Positions 1 through 6,080 of a stretch of 10,298 bases of DNA are shown in pieces. This DNA comes from an uncultured Pseudogracilibacillus sp. (GTDB taxonomy: Bacteria > Bacillota > Bacilli > Bacillales > Amphibacillaceae): the NCBI GenBank assembly GCA_937960785.1, contig CALGOZ010000148.1, positions 1 through 10,298 on the forward strand. Reading direction: 5' to 3'. Every line of letters begins with the position of its first letter. The first letter of the stretch is position 1. The position numbers and the translations under genes are program-made. The notes below the pieces were generated by a model. The model was not told the origin of the DNA, made no database searches, and was given only the letters and a program-made list of their open reading frames with translations.

Positions 1-138
1 CCTTGCTTTTCTGCGTAGACTTACTCAGTAGAAGCGTCCATTGTGTACGTTGCCTAGTTTTTCCGCGCAGACATACTCAGTAGAAGCGTCCATTGTGTAC
101 GTTGTTTCACTTCTTTGCATAAACCTACTCAATAAAGG
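1..138. repeat. 52-bp-period tandem repeat, at least 2 good copies plus a decayed third
   Basis: A 31-bp block at 22-52 (starts TACTCAGTAGAAGCG) recurs without mismatch at 74-104, and a decayed copy starts at 126 (TACTCAATAAAGG), so the period is exactly 52 bp. The 21-bp stretches in front of each block (1-21, 53-73, 105-125) also resemble one another, for example TGCGTAGAC against CGCGCAGAC and TGCATAAAC. The whole 52-bp unit is therefore repeated, unlike a CRISPR array. The period is not a multiple of three and the unit has stops in the frames I followed, so it is probably non-coding. The array enters from the left edge and its true length is unknown. It lies downstream of yumC on that gene's transcribed side. 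Confidence 0.85.
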
Positions 139-287
139 TATTCTTACGATTAGCTTGATCAATTATCTCTGCTAACTTCCTTAGCACCAGCAATAAGATC
201 GGCTAGTATTGTAAGGGAAGGTATAAAACTTTTTGAATACAACGGTTTTATAAAAAAGTTATTTCCTATTTTTGTCCTAGCCTCACT
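125..287 (-). pseudogene. possible small gene remnant downstream of yumC (very tentative)
   Basis: This stretch belongs to the otherwise gene-free region 1-308. On the minus strand a 42-codon open stretch (287 down to a TGA at 159) reads protein-like near its end (LTILADLIAGAKEV). One frame over, the sequence continues as LAEIIDQANRKNTFIE and stops at 125. Joined by a single-base shift near 175, the two pieces make a regular amphipathic helix pattern, as in a gene 3' end with one frameshift. There is no start codon with a ribosome binding site, and an open stretch of this length can occur by chance in AT-rich DNA. I do not recognise a family. Low confidence. Confidence 0.15.
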
Positions 288-308
288 TTATTTATCAGTG
301 ATTAGATA

Positions 309-1298
309 TTAGAACATAGATGTTGAATGGCGAGGTTGAATTCGTGCTTTTGGATCGATATACTGCATTGCGTTATTAACAGCAGTTGGGGCGTCCCCAA
401 ATCCTGTAGCAATTAGTTTTACTTTTCCGTCGAAGGTGTTAATGTCTCCTACAGCGTAAATTCCTTCGATATTTGTTTCCATCTTTTGATTGACGACGAT
501 ACTGTTTCGATCGATTTCTAATCCCCAATTGGCGATAGGCCCTAATTTAGAAATAAATCCATAATTACATATAACGGAGTCGACATCGAGCTTAATAATT
601 TTATCGCCTCGAGTTTCTTGTAGGACAATTGTTTCGATTCGATCCTTACCTTCAAGGTCCGTAGGGACAAAAGGTGTCATAATATCAACGGAGGATTTTT
701 GTAATTGTGTAATGGAATGTTCATGGGCTCTAAATTGGTCCCGACGATGGATAAGGGTCACCTTCTTTGCAATTGGCTCTAGCATTAACGCCCAATCAAC
801 AGCTGAATCTCCACCGCCTAAGATTGCCACATGTTCATTTTCAAATTGTTTCATATTCGTAACGTAGTAATGTAAATTTGTATCCTCATATTTTTCGCTA
901 CCTTCGATATTTAATTTTCTTGGTTCGAAGGCACCGTTTCCTGCAGTAATAATGATGACTCTTGAATAATGTACATCTTTTGTAGTCGTTAGTTTGAATG
1001 TGCCGTCTTCAAGCTTTTCTACTGTCTCAACAGTTTCATTTAAAGCGATAGTTGTCGTATCTTTAAACAACTTTAATTGTTCTTCTAAATTATCGACTAG
1101 CTCTTGGGCACGAATTTTTGGAAAACCTGCAACATCATAAATATATTTTTCTGGATAGAGAGCGGTTAATTGTCCTCCAGTATGAGGTAAACTTTCAATT
1201 AACTTGACTTTCGCTTGTCTCATCCCGCCGTAAAAAGCAGTAAATAAACCTGCTGGACCTGCTCCAATAACCGTAATATCATATAGTTCGTTCGTCAT
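309..1298 (-). CDS. yumC: ferredoxin/flavodoxin--NADP(+) reductase, thioredoxin-reductase-like type
   Basis: This encodes a cytoplasmic FAD enzyme that moves electrons between NADPH and ferredoxin or flavodoxin. The 329-residue product is close to the roughly 330 residues of B. subtilis YumC. Residues 12-17 (GAGPAG) form the FAD-binding loop near the N-terminus. A second nucleotide loop, GGGDSA at about 161-166, precedes HRRDQFRAH at 184-192, whose arginines suit the NADPH 2'-phosphate. The VGD of the C-terminal FAD motif is at 283-285. The redox-active CxxC of true thioredoxin reductases is absent, which is what separates this family from TrxB. I chose the ATG at 1298 because GGAGGG sits 6 nt upstream; an in-frame ATG at 1322 lacks a comparable site. 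The gene is divergent from yuiB and yuiC, as expected for the yum/yui neighbourhood. Confidence 0.95.
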   Translation of the reverse strand: MTNELYDITVIGAGPAGLFTAFYGGMRQAKVKLIESLPHTGGQLTALYPEKYIYDVAGFPKIRAQELVDNLEEQLKLFKDTTTIALNETVETVEKLEDGTFKLTTTKDVHYSRVIIITAGNGAFEPRKLNIEGSEKYEDTNLHYYVTNMKQFENEHVAILGGGDSAVDWALMLEPIAKKVTLIHRRDQFRAHEHSITQLQKSSVDIMTPFVPTDLEGKDRIETIVLQETRGDKIIKLDVDSVICNYGFISKLGPIANWGLEIDRNSIVVNQKMETNIEGIYAVGDINTFDGKVKLIATGFGDAPTAVNNAMQYIDPKARIQPRHSTSMF

Positions 1299-1320
1299 TG
1301 TTTTCCCTCCACATAAAATC

Positions 1321-1348
1321 ATTTTACCGCATTTTAGGGAATTGATAA
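1321..1348 (-). promoter_or_regulatory. candidate sigma-A promoter of yumC
   Basis: On the minus strand TTATCA (1343-1348) is followed after 16 bp by TAAAAT (1321-1326). The matches to TTGACA and TATAAT are 4/6 and 5/6. Transcription would begin around 1314, giving a very short leader that still includes the GGAGGG ribosome binding site of yumC. This rests on pattern reading only. Confidence 0.4.
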
Positions 1349-1427
1349 ACTTAAATGTATCATACTTTTTAATTTATTTCATTATTGAGTATAATTTTTA
1401 CTATATCGTGAAGATGGGTGTTACTCT

Positions 1428-1460
1428 TTGCTTTTTAAAGCAACTATATATAAAATTAGA
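1428..1460 (+). promoter_or_regulatory. palindrome and weak promoter-like sequence upstream of yuiB
   Basis: A 16-bp palindrome, TTGCTTT-TT-AAAGCAA, spans 1428-1443. Its left half also supplies a TTGCTT that could act as a -35 box, followed 17 bp later by TAAAAT within TATATATAAAATTAG. An operator overlapping a -35 region is one reading; a short RNA hairpin in the leader is another. The promoter match is weak and the link to yuiB is inferred from position. Confidence 0.3.
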
Positions 1461-1511
1461 TAGGAAATAGGAACTTACGTTTATTTGTCAGTGAGTGAGA
1501 GGGGAATCGTA

Positions 1512-1829
1512 TTGAATTTAATTCAATTTTTCGTATCGATTATATTATATTTCGTTATTTTTTTTGGAATTTCATTTATTTTAAATATGTTATTACGTCG
1601 GACGTGGTTAATGACGTTTTTATATCCGATTGTAATTGTACTAATTATTTCAGGTAATGGTATTAGCGATTATTTCATTCGACCGGGAGAAGCTTTTTCT
1701 GTTATAAAAGAGACAGTTGTTTCTATTACCCTCGATGATTATATTATTCTAGGTGGAGGATTACTCGGGACAATCGTATCTGGAATTGTAATTAAAATGT
1801 TACGAAAAAGTGGGTATCAAATGTTTTAG
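1512..1829 (+). CDS. yuiB: small integral membrane protein, YuiB family
   Basis: This 105-residue hydrophobic protein of unknown function has about three membrane spans (roughly residues 3-26, 32-47 and 76-97) and a short basic C-terminus. The N-terminal part (FFGISFILNMLLRRTW, then LYPIV) resembles B. subtilis YuiB as I remember it, and the length also agrees. I chose the TTG at 1512 because GAGAGGGG lies 7 nt upstream. An in-frame TTG at 1485 would add nine residues but has a poorer ribosome binding site. It is followed after 58 bp by yuiC on the same strand, and the two probably share a transcript. No catalytic motif is visible. Confidence 0.8.
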   Translation: MNLIQFFVSIILYFVIFFGISFILNMLLRRTWLMTFLYPIVIVLIISGNGISDYFIRPGEAFSVIKETVVSITLDDYIILGGGLLGTIVSGIVIKMLRKSGYQMF

Positions 1830-1857
1830 CCAAAAAAATGAATATATTTGTAGCATT

Positions 1858-1898
1858 GTGGACATGATGACATCGTAAAGGGGTGTTATGATGTCCAT
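1858..1898 (+). promoter_or_regulatory. hairpin enclosing the yuiC ribosome binding site and start codons
   Basis: Positions 1858-1872 can pair with 1884-1898 (core GGACATGATGACA against TGTTATGATGTCC): 15 positions in register with one G-G mismatch and two G-U pairs. The 11-nt loop (1873-1883) holds the whole ribosome binding site AAAGGGG (1877-1883). Both candidate yuiC start codons (1888 and 1891) fall in the 3' arm. Folded mRNA would therefore present the ribosome binding site in a loop while burying the initiator. A translational control role is inferred. Confidence 0.5.
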
Positions 1899-2580
1899 TT
1901 CTACATTTATGAGGAAAATAATTTTTGGGACTTTGTTTTTCCTTGCAATGTATGTGACGATTTCATCGATTATGAACATTACGTTTGCCGATGTTGTTCA
2001 CGGCTTTCACGCAAAGGAAGAAATGTATACTCATATTAATCATACCGAACGAGAAATTACACTACAAAAACGAACATTAAAAGCGCGGACGACTCCCGCA
2101 ACATATGTATCTAGTAATCAAATTGAAATCCCAAGAACCTTAGAGGAAACGATCGATTTTTCCAAATACCCTCGTAAAAAAGTTGTAGCAACAGGCTATA
2201 CAGCAGGGGTGGAATCGACGGGTAAATCTGAGGGGCATCCTCAATATGGGATTACCTATTCCGGGGTACAAGTTACCCGTGATTTGTATTCTACAATCGC
2301 AGCAGATTTATCAGTTTTTCCTTTAGGAACTATTTTATATATCCCGGATTACGGTTATGGTGTAGTAACTGATATTGGCGGAGCGATTAAAGGGAATAAA
2401 ATCGATCTTTACTTTGAAACAGTTGAAGATGTTTATAATGAATGGGGAAAACGGGAAATAGAAGTCTTTGTCATTGAAGAAGGAAAAGGTTCTATAACAG
2501 AAGAAGAGTTAGTTGCTTTAAACGAAACGGAGTCATTACAAGTGTTTCGGGATCAATTTCGTAATCGGAACAAAGAATAA
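1888..2580 (+). CDS. yuiC: 3D-domain (Asp-Asp-Asp) cell-wall enzyme, YuiC family
   Basis: The 230-residue product has a hydrophobic N-terminal segment (about residues 10-33) that acts as a signal anchor or signal peptide, a linker, and a C-terminal 3D domain from about 97 to 197. The three aspartates that name the domain are visible: Asp140 in IAAD, Asp162 in TDIGG and Asp173 in KIDLYF, together with PLGT and the final WGKREIEVFV strand. YuiC-type proteins are stationary-phase-survival relatives of resuscitation-promoting factors and are reported to cleave peptidoglycan as lytic transglycosylases, so the enzyme should act outside the membrane. Two adjacent ATGs (1888, 1891) are possible starts. 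AAAGGGG is 4 nt from the first and 7 nt from the second, so 1891 may be the real one. No LysM domain is present. Confidence 0.88.
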   Translation: MMSISTFMRKIIFGTLFFLAMYVTISSIMNITFADVVHGFHAKEEMYTHINHTEREITLQKRTLKARTTPATYVSSNQIEIPRTLEETIDFSKYPRKKVVATGYTAGVESTGKSEGHPQYGITYSGVQVTRDLYSTIAADLSVFPLGTILYIPDYGYGVVTDIGGAIKGNKIDLYFETVEDVYNEWGKREIEVFVIEEGKGSITEEELVALNETESLQVFRDQFRNRNKE

Positions 2581-2586
2581 TAAAAA

Positions 2587-2623
2587 AGAGGATTCCCCAA
2601 CGTTAAACGGTGAGGAATCCTTT
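2587..2623. terminator. bidirectional terminator between convergent yuiC and yuiD
   Basis: AGGATTCC (2589-2596) pairs with GGAATCCT (2614-2621), and the inner region adds a small CGTT/AACG helix. The plus strand continues with TTTCTTATT, while the minus strand continues with CTCTTTTTTA. It lies 6 nt past the yuiC stop and 8 nt past the yuiD stop, so one hairpin can serve both genes. Confidence 0.85.
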
Positions 2624-2631
2624 CTTATTAC

Positions 2632-3114
2632 TTAAAAATAAAATAGATAGACGATCAACGCAATTGCAATTCCAGTAAAGGCACCGGCGAGGACTTCAAT
2701 TGGTTTATGTCCGAGTAACGTCCGAAGCTCCCTAATTCGTTCGTATTCTTTCATTTTGAGCCAATTAGGTGCTGTTTCAAAAAAGGTTTGAAAGTCAGTA
2801 ACGAGACGGTTCAAAATAACTGCATGTTCCCCAGCTTCACGTCGAATACCTAAAGCGTCGAACATCGTAATTAAACAGAAAACAAAGGCAATTGCAAAAT
2901 AGGTGGAGTTGATACCTTCGCTCAATCCAACAGCCGTTGCTAAAGCCGTTACTGCAGCGGAATGACTGCTCGGCATACTTCCGGTACTAAATACAAGGCC
3001 CGGAGTGAATTCCCGCACAACTATTAAACGGATTGGTATTTTTATAACTTGCGCGAAAATAATTGCAACAACGGATGCAACTAGCGGAAAATTACTGAAT
3101 AATTGAGCCAACAT
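2632..3114 (-). CDS. yuiD: divergent PAP2/acid phosphatase-like membrane protein, DUF212 (YuiD) family
   Basis: This 160-residue membrane protein has several hydrophobic segments (about 8-33, 54-66, 71-86 and 140-158). It carries the family hallmarks: K25-x3-R29 in KIPIR, SMPSSHSA at 46-53, DALGIRREAGEHA at 86-98, and GHKP near 135. These resemble phosphatase motifs of PAP2 enzymes, which remove phosphate from lipid or sugar phosphates, but the substrate of this divergent family is not established. I chose the ATG at 3114 because AAGGTGG lies 6 nt upstream; an in-frame TTG at 3141 lacks such a site. It is last in the kapB-deoD-yuiD direction, 30 bp after deoD, and ends beside the terminator it shares with yuiC. 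Confidence 0.88.
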   Translation of the reverse strand: MLAQLFSNFPLVASVVAIIFAQVIKIPIRLIVVREFTPGLVFSTGSMPSSHSAAVTALATAVGLSEGINSTYFAIAFVFCLITMFDALGIRREAGEHAVILNRLVTDFQTFFETAPNWLKMKEYERIRELRTLLGHKPIEVLAGAFTGIAIALIVYLFYF

Positions 3115-3144
3115 AATTATCCACCTTACCTTTATTTTCAAGAG

Positions 3145-3861
3145 TTATTTCGTAAATTTCACAGCTGTATCTAATGCGATTTCCATCATCGTATGGAAGG
3201 AGCGCTCACGCTCTTTAGCACTTGTCTGTTCACCGGTCATTACGTGGTCTGAAACGGTTAAAACTGACAAGGCCTTACGTCTATATTTTGCAGCTAGGGT
3301 GTAAAGGGCACTTGTTTCCATTTCGACGGCTAATACGTTGTAACGGGCCAATAAATCATTTACCCTTCCCCCATCATCACGGTAAAATGTATCGCTTGTA
3401 AAAACATTCCCAACATGTGTTGTCACATCATGCTTTTGAGCTGCTTTTGTCGCTTCCTGTAATAGGTCGAAGTTAGCGATTGGTGCGTAATCGATCCCGC
3501 CGAAGGTCATTCGATTTACTTGAGAGTCCGTCGTTGCGCCTTGAGCTAAAACGATATCGCGAATGTTTACGTTATCGACGATCCCACCACAAGTCCCAAC
3601 TCGAATAAAATTCTGTACATCATATTCATTAATAAGTTCATTTACATAAATAGAAATAGAAGGGACTCCCATTCCAGAACCTTGAACTGAAATTCGTTTC
3701 CCTCGGTAGATTCCAGTAAAACCGTACATTCCTCGGACCTCATTGTATTGGACAACATCGCTTAGATAAGTTTCTGCGATATATTTAGCACGAAGCGGAT
3801 CTCCCGGCATTAAAATTGTTTCCGCAATTTCACCTTTTTTAGCACCGATATGGATGCTCAT
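3145..3861 (-). CDS. deoD: purine-nucleoside phosphorylase, hexameric DeoD type
   Basis: The enzyme splits purine (deoxy)ribonucleosides with phosphate into base and (deoxy)ribose-1-phosphate, for cytoplasmic nucleoside salvage. The 238 residues fit the family. Active-site positions known from E. coli DeoD are all present, in the later part shifted by one: His4, Gly20, Arg24, Arg43, Arg87, Glu180-Met181-Glu182 (VEMETSAL), Asp205 in VSDH and Arg218. GSGMGVPSISIY and RVGTCGG are the phosphate-site regions. The ATG at 3861 is preceded by AAAGGTGGGG; an ATG seven codons earlier is poorer. It begins 13 bp after the kapB stop and is followed 30 bp later by yuiD, so co-transcription is likely. In B. 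subtilis deoD is not, as I recall, next to kapB, so the arrangement is a local feature. Confidence 0.95.
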   Translation of the reverse strand: MSIHIGAKKGEIAETILMPGDPLRAKYIAETYLSDVVQYNEVRGMYGFTGIYRGKRISVQGSGMGVPSISIYVNELINEYDVQNFIRVGTCGGIVDNVNIRDIVLAQGATTDSQVNRMTFGGIDYAPIANFDLLQEATKAAQKHDVTTHVGNVFTSDTFYRDDGGRVNDLLARYNVLAVEMETSALYTLAAKYRRKALSVLTVSDHVMTGEQTSAKERERSFHTMMEIALDTAVKFTK

Positions 3862-3874
3862 ATGATCCCCACCT

Positions 3875-4267
3875 TTATTCATAAATTTTTTCGTAATAAT
3901 GAGTCTCTAAACTTTCTAATCGTTCTAAGGAAAGGTTGTTAAAAGGAGTATCTTCGCTTTTTAATTCTTGCTTCATTTCCTCAACCGCTCGCTTTAATGA
4001 AGCAGCATATGGTTCAACTTCACCATTATAAGGAATGGTATCTCGTTTTCGAGCGTTTGTTTTTTCGCGGAAGGCTAATGCTTTTCTTTCAGGAAATGCA
4101 ATCCCTTCAACTTGACCTGGATTATGTAAATCGCCTTGTGTAGGATGGGTTACAACAGCCAAAATTTCCACTAACCAAAAGTTACGCTTATCATCAATTA
4201 TTTTTCCGATATATTCACCGGAGTTATATCGAGTTTTAACAATGTCGCCAATTTGTAAACTATCCAT
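3875..4267 (-). CDS. kapB: kinase-associated protein B (KapB)
   Basis: KapB supports the sporulation sensor kinase KinB, which feeds phosphate into the Spo0F-Spo0B-Spo0A relay. The 130-residue product matches the length of B. subtilis KapB (about 128) and recognisable segments: GDIVKTRYNSGEYIG, VTHPTQGDLHNPGQ, ERKALAFREKTN and PYNGEVEPYAASL, ending in a charged helical tail. The N-terminal part looks like a small beta-barrel. I chose the ATG at 4267. Its nearest purine-rich site (GAAGGAGTGA) is about 13 nt away, which is long, but the product then starts where the family does. No lipobox is visible despite the old name 'lipoprotein'. The kinB gene is not adjacent. It heads an apparent kapB-deoD-yuiD operon. 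Confidence 0.9.
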   Translation of the reverse strand: MDSLQIGDIVKTRYNSGEYIGKIIDDKRNFWLVEILAVVTHPTQGDLHNPGQVEGIAFPERKALAFREKTNARKRDTIPYNGEVEPYAASLKRAVEEMKQELKSEDTPFNNLSLERLESLETHYYEKIYE

Positions 4268-4310
4268 TTTGTAACAATCACTCCTTCTATGTAATCTAAT
4301 CGTTTCTTTC

Positions 4311-4338
4311 ATTATAACAAGCAAAGAATACGATGCAA
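4311..4338 (-). promoter_or_regulatory. sigma-A-type promoter for kapB-deoD-yuiD
   Basis: On the minus strand TTGCAT (4333-4338) is followed after 16 bp by a perfect TATAAT (4311-4316). Transcription would begin around 4304, giving a leader of about 37 nt before the kapB ATG. It is the best promoter match upstream of this operon. Confidence 0.6.
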
Positions 4339-4361
4339 TTTTTAATGACATCGTCTATAAT
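4330..4361 (+). promoter_or_regulatory. inverted repeat and plus-strand TATAAT between divergent genes
   Basis: ACGATG (4330-4335) and CATCGT (4349-4354) form a 6-bp inverted repeat separated by 13 bp. It covers the -35 box of the kapB promoter and lies just upstream of a plus-strand TATAAT (4356-4361). That TATAAT could drive the small membrane gene, although its own -35 (ATGCAA, 17 bp upstream) is poor. The geometry would suit a dimeric regulator acting on both directions; this is inference. Confidence 0.3.
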
Positions 4362-4446
4362 GGACATAACAAATGAACCTTTTAGTTATAAAACTCTCTT
4401 GCTAATTACTGAACTTTCGATTAAAGAAAGGGAAGGTGTTCAGACA

Positions 4447-4635
4447 ATGTTTATGGAGTTTCTTTACTTTCCGCAAGATAAATCCGAATATATCCCTGCT
4501 TTAATTACTTTGGCAATCTTTATACTCGGTGCAATCGTTACGCTATATTTATTTTATCGTAAATCAAAAAAGGATGAAGCATACTTCGCTGAAAAGTATG
4601 AAATAAAAGAACAGAAAGAGAAACACAAACCTTAG
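4447..4635 (+). CDS. 62-residue single-span membrane protein, unknown function
   Basis: I do not recognise the family. The product has a short acidic N-terminus (FPQDKSEY), one strong membrane span (about residues 16-37, ending in tyrosine and arginine), and a 24-residue, highly charged C-terminal tail rich in Lys and Glu (KSKKDEAYFAEKYEIKEQ...). The positive charges right after the span predict a cytoplasmic tail. I chose the ATG at 4447 because GGAAGGTG lies 8 nt upstream; the frame is open upstream but has no ribosome binding site there. The gene stands alone between the kapB promoter and a strong terminator (4657-4687), so it looks like a one-gene transcript. Good translation signals and the membrane topology support it being real. 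Confidence 0.7.
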   Translation: MFMEFLYFPQDKSEYIPALITLAIFILGAIVTLYLFYRKSKKDEAYFAEKYEIKEQKEKHKP

Positions 4636-4656
4636 GATGTTTAAACCGAGAAAAAT

Positions 4657-4687
4657 ATTTGCCGTGATTGACCAAATCACGGCAAAT
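4657..4687. terminator. strong bidirectional terminator between the small membrane gene and patB
   Basis: A perfect 13-bp stem, ATTTGCCGTGATT (4657-4669) with AATCACGGCAAAT (4675-4687), closes a 5-nt loop GACCA. The plus strand continues GTTTTTTATA and the minus strand continues ATTTTTCTC. It sits 21 nt after the small membrane gene and 5 nt after the patB stop. Confidence 0.93.
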
Positions 4688-4692
4688 GTTTT

Positions 4693-5871
4693 TTATACTT
4701 CTTTTATTGCATTGACAATTCTGTCGATTGCTTCTTTTAAAGTTTCACGGTGGCAGGCGATATTTATTCGCATAAATTGCTCTCCATCTTTTCCATAACT
4801 AGAACCAGCATTTAGGCCAACCTTCGCTTTATCGATTAAAAACCTTTGTAATTGTTGATCTTCAAAGCCTAATTTAGAAAAATCAATCCATAATAAATAC
4901 GTTCCTTCTGCATCGTAGACACGTACTTTACCGTTTGTTTCTTCTTGTAGGCGGCCAAGAACGTATTGTTTGTTTTTTTCGACAATGTGTAGTAGCTCTT
5001 CTAACCAACGATGGCCGTGGCGATAGGCTGCATCTAAAGCGACAATTCCCATTGTATTTAAAGAACGGAAACCTTGGATTGCTAAGGCATTTGCTAACTT
5101 ACGACGTTTATGCTTGCAAGTTGTAATCGCATAAGAAATTTGTAAGCCGGCCAAGTTAAAAGTTTTTGTCGGCGACATAAGTGTAATTGTTTGGTCACTA
5201 ATTTTTTCAGATAGGGAAGCGATAGGAATATGTTTATGCGGGGCAAAAACTAAATCCGCATGAATTTCATCCGATAAGATTAGTACGTTATATTGAAGGG
5301 CTAGGTTAGCAATTTTCGTTAATTCTTCACGAGTCCAAACTCGTCCTACAGGATTATGAGGTGAGCATAATACGAAAGCTTTGACCCCGTCTTGCATCTT
5401 TTTTTCTAAGTCATCGAAATCAATTTCATAAGACGTGCCATTATCATAAAGTGGATTTGTAACAATTTCTCGTCCGGCTTCTTCTATCACATTGAAAAAA
5501 GGTGTGTAAACCGGTGTTTGAATTAAAATACGATCGCCTTTATTAGTGAAAGTTGTAATCGCATTATATAAACTCGTAATAACGCTTGGACTAAAAATGA
5601 AAGCATTCGGTTGAACGTCCCAATCGTGGCGTTCCAATAACCAATTGATTACTTGTTGCTTTGTTGAATCCGGGATATATGTATAGCCATAAATACCGTG
5701 CTTTGCTCTTTTAATGAGGGCTTCATTTACTTCTTTCGGTGCTGGAAAATCCATATCAGCGATCCATAACGGTAAGAGTTCTTCACTGTCTGTCTGGAAT
5801 ATTTCTTTTCTCTGGTCCCATTTAATACAATTAGTATTTAATCGGTCGACTACTTTCGTGAATTCTTCCAT
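4693..5871 (-). CDS. patB: PLP-dependent C-S lyase / aminotransferase, MalY/PatB family
   Basis: This is a fold-type I PLP enzyme of 392 residues (B. subtilis PatB is about 387). PatB/MalY enzymes split cystathionine or cysteine conjugates to a thiol, pyruvate and ammonia, and can transaminate. Visible landmarks are WIADMDF at 36-42, substrate-loop YGYT at 61-64, Asn173 in PHNPVGRVW, Asp201 with His204 in SDEIHADL (the DEIH signature of this subfamily), the Schiff-base Lys236 in SPTKTFNLAG, and Arg368 in FMRINIAC for the substrate carboxylate. I chose the ATG at 5871, with AGGGGG about 8 nt upstream. The pgi terminator lies upstream, so patB probably has its own promoter (see 5915-5935). It may contribute to methionine or cysteine metabolism; the substrate cannot be read from sequence. 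Confidence 0.92.
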   Translation of the reverse strand: MEEFTKVVDRLNTNCIKWDQRKEIFQTDSEELLPLWIADMDFPAPKEVNEALIKRAKHGIYGYTYIPDSTKQQVINWLLERHDWDVQPNAFIFSPSVITSLYNAITTFTNKGDRILIQTPVYTPFFNVIEEAGREIVTNPLYDNGTSYEIDFDDLEKKMQDGVKAFVLCSPHNPVGRVWTREELTKIANLALQYNVLILSDEIHADLVFAPHKHIPIASLSEKISDQTITLMSPTKTFNLAGLQISYAITTCKHKRRKLANALAIQGFRSLNTMGIVALDAAYRHGHRWLEELLHIVEKNKQYVLGRLQEETNGKVRVYDAEGTYLLWIDFSKLGFEDQQLQRFLIDKAKVGLNAGSSYGKDGEQFMRINIACHRETLKEAIDRIVNAIKEV

Positions 5872-5914
5872 GTGATGTCCCCCTATACGATATATATATT
5901 TATAATGTACTTCT

Positions 5915-5935
5915 ATCATAACAGTTTCGGAAACT
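5915..5935 (-). promoter_or_regulatory. extended -10 promoter of patB with an overlapping palindrome
   Basis: The minus strand shows TGTTATGAT, an extended -10 (TG-n-TATGAT; hexamer at 5915-5920), with no good -35 box, as is usual for this promoter class. Immediately upstream and overlapping it lies a perfect 13-bp palindrome AGTTTC-C-GAAACT (5923-5935), placed where a repressor or activator could touch RNA polymerase. The regulator is unknown. Confidence 0.4.
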
Positions 5936-5942
5936 TTTGTAT

Positions 5943-5975
5943 AAAAAAAAGAGCAAAGCATGGGTATGCTTTGCT
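5943..5975 (-). terminator. terminator downstream of pgi
   Basis: On the minus strand AGCAAAGCAT (5966-5975) pairs with ATGCTTTGCT (5952-5961) around a 4-nt loop, followed by CTTTTTTTTAT. It lies about 105 nt after the pgi stop codon. That 3' untranslated stretch (5976-6080) is AT-rich and shows no other structure I can support. The terminator isolates patB from pgi transcription. Confidence 0.88.
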
Positions 5976-6080
5976 TACAGGGGGAATACGAGAAAGTCTT
6001 ACAGTATTATTATACCCTTTCTATTTAATTTTAAACAGAAAAAAGCTTAAAAGTAACAAATTTTTTAAAATTATTCGTAT

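Noticed and set aside
22..138. CRISPR-like array (31-bp identical blocks with 21-bp gaps)
   Set aside because: The gaps are similar to each other, so the whole 52-bp unit is tandemly repeated; there are no unique spacers and no cas genes in the window.
227..260. Terminator of yumC from AACTTTTT / AAAAAGTT
   Set aside because: An 18-nt loop and an AT-only stem with no proper U-tract make it too weak to call; no convincing yumC terminator was found.
1323..1484. yuiA homologue expected between yumC and yuiB
   Set aside because: No frame on either strand shows the cysteine pairs of that small protein; the gene appears absent here.
4935..5126. Open frames opposite patB, pgi, the amidase and DUF3800 genes
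   Set aside because: They lie antisense or out of frame within strong genes, lack ribosome binding sites and show no family features.
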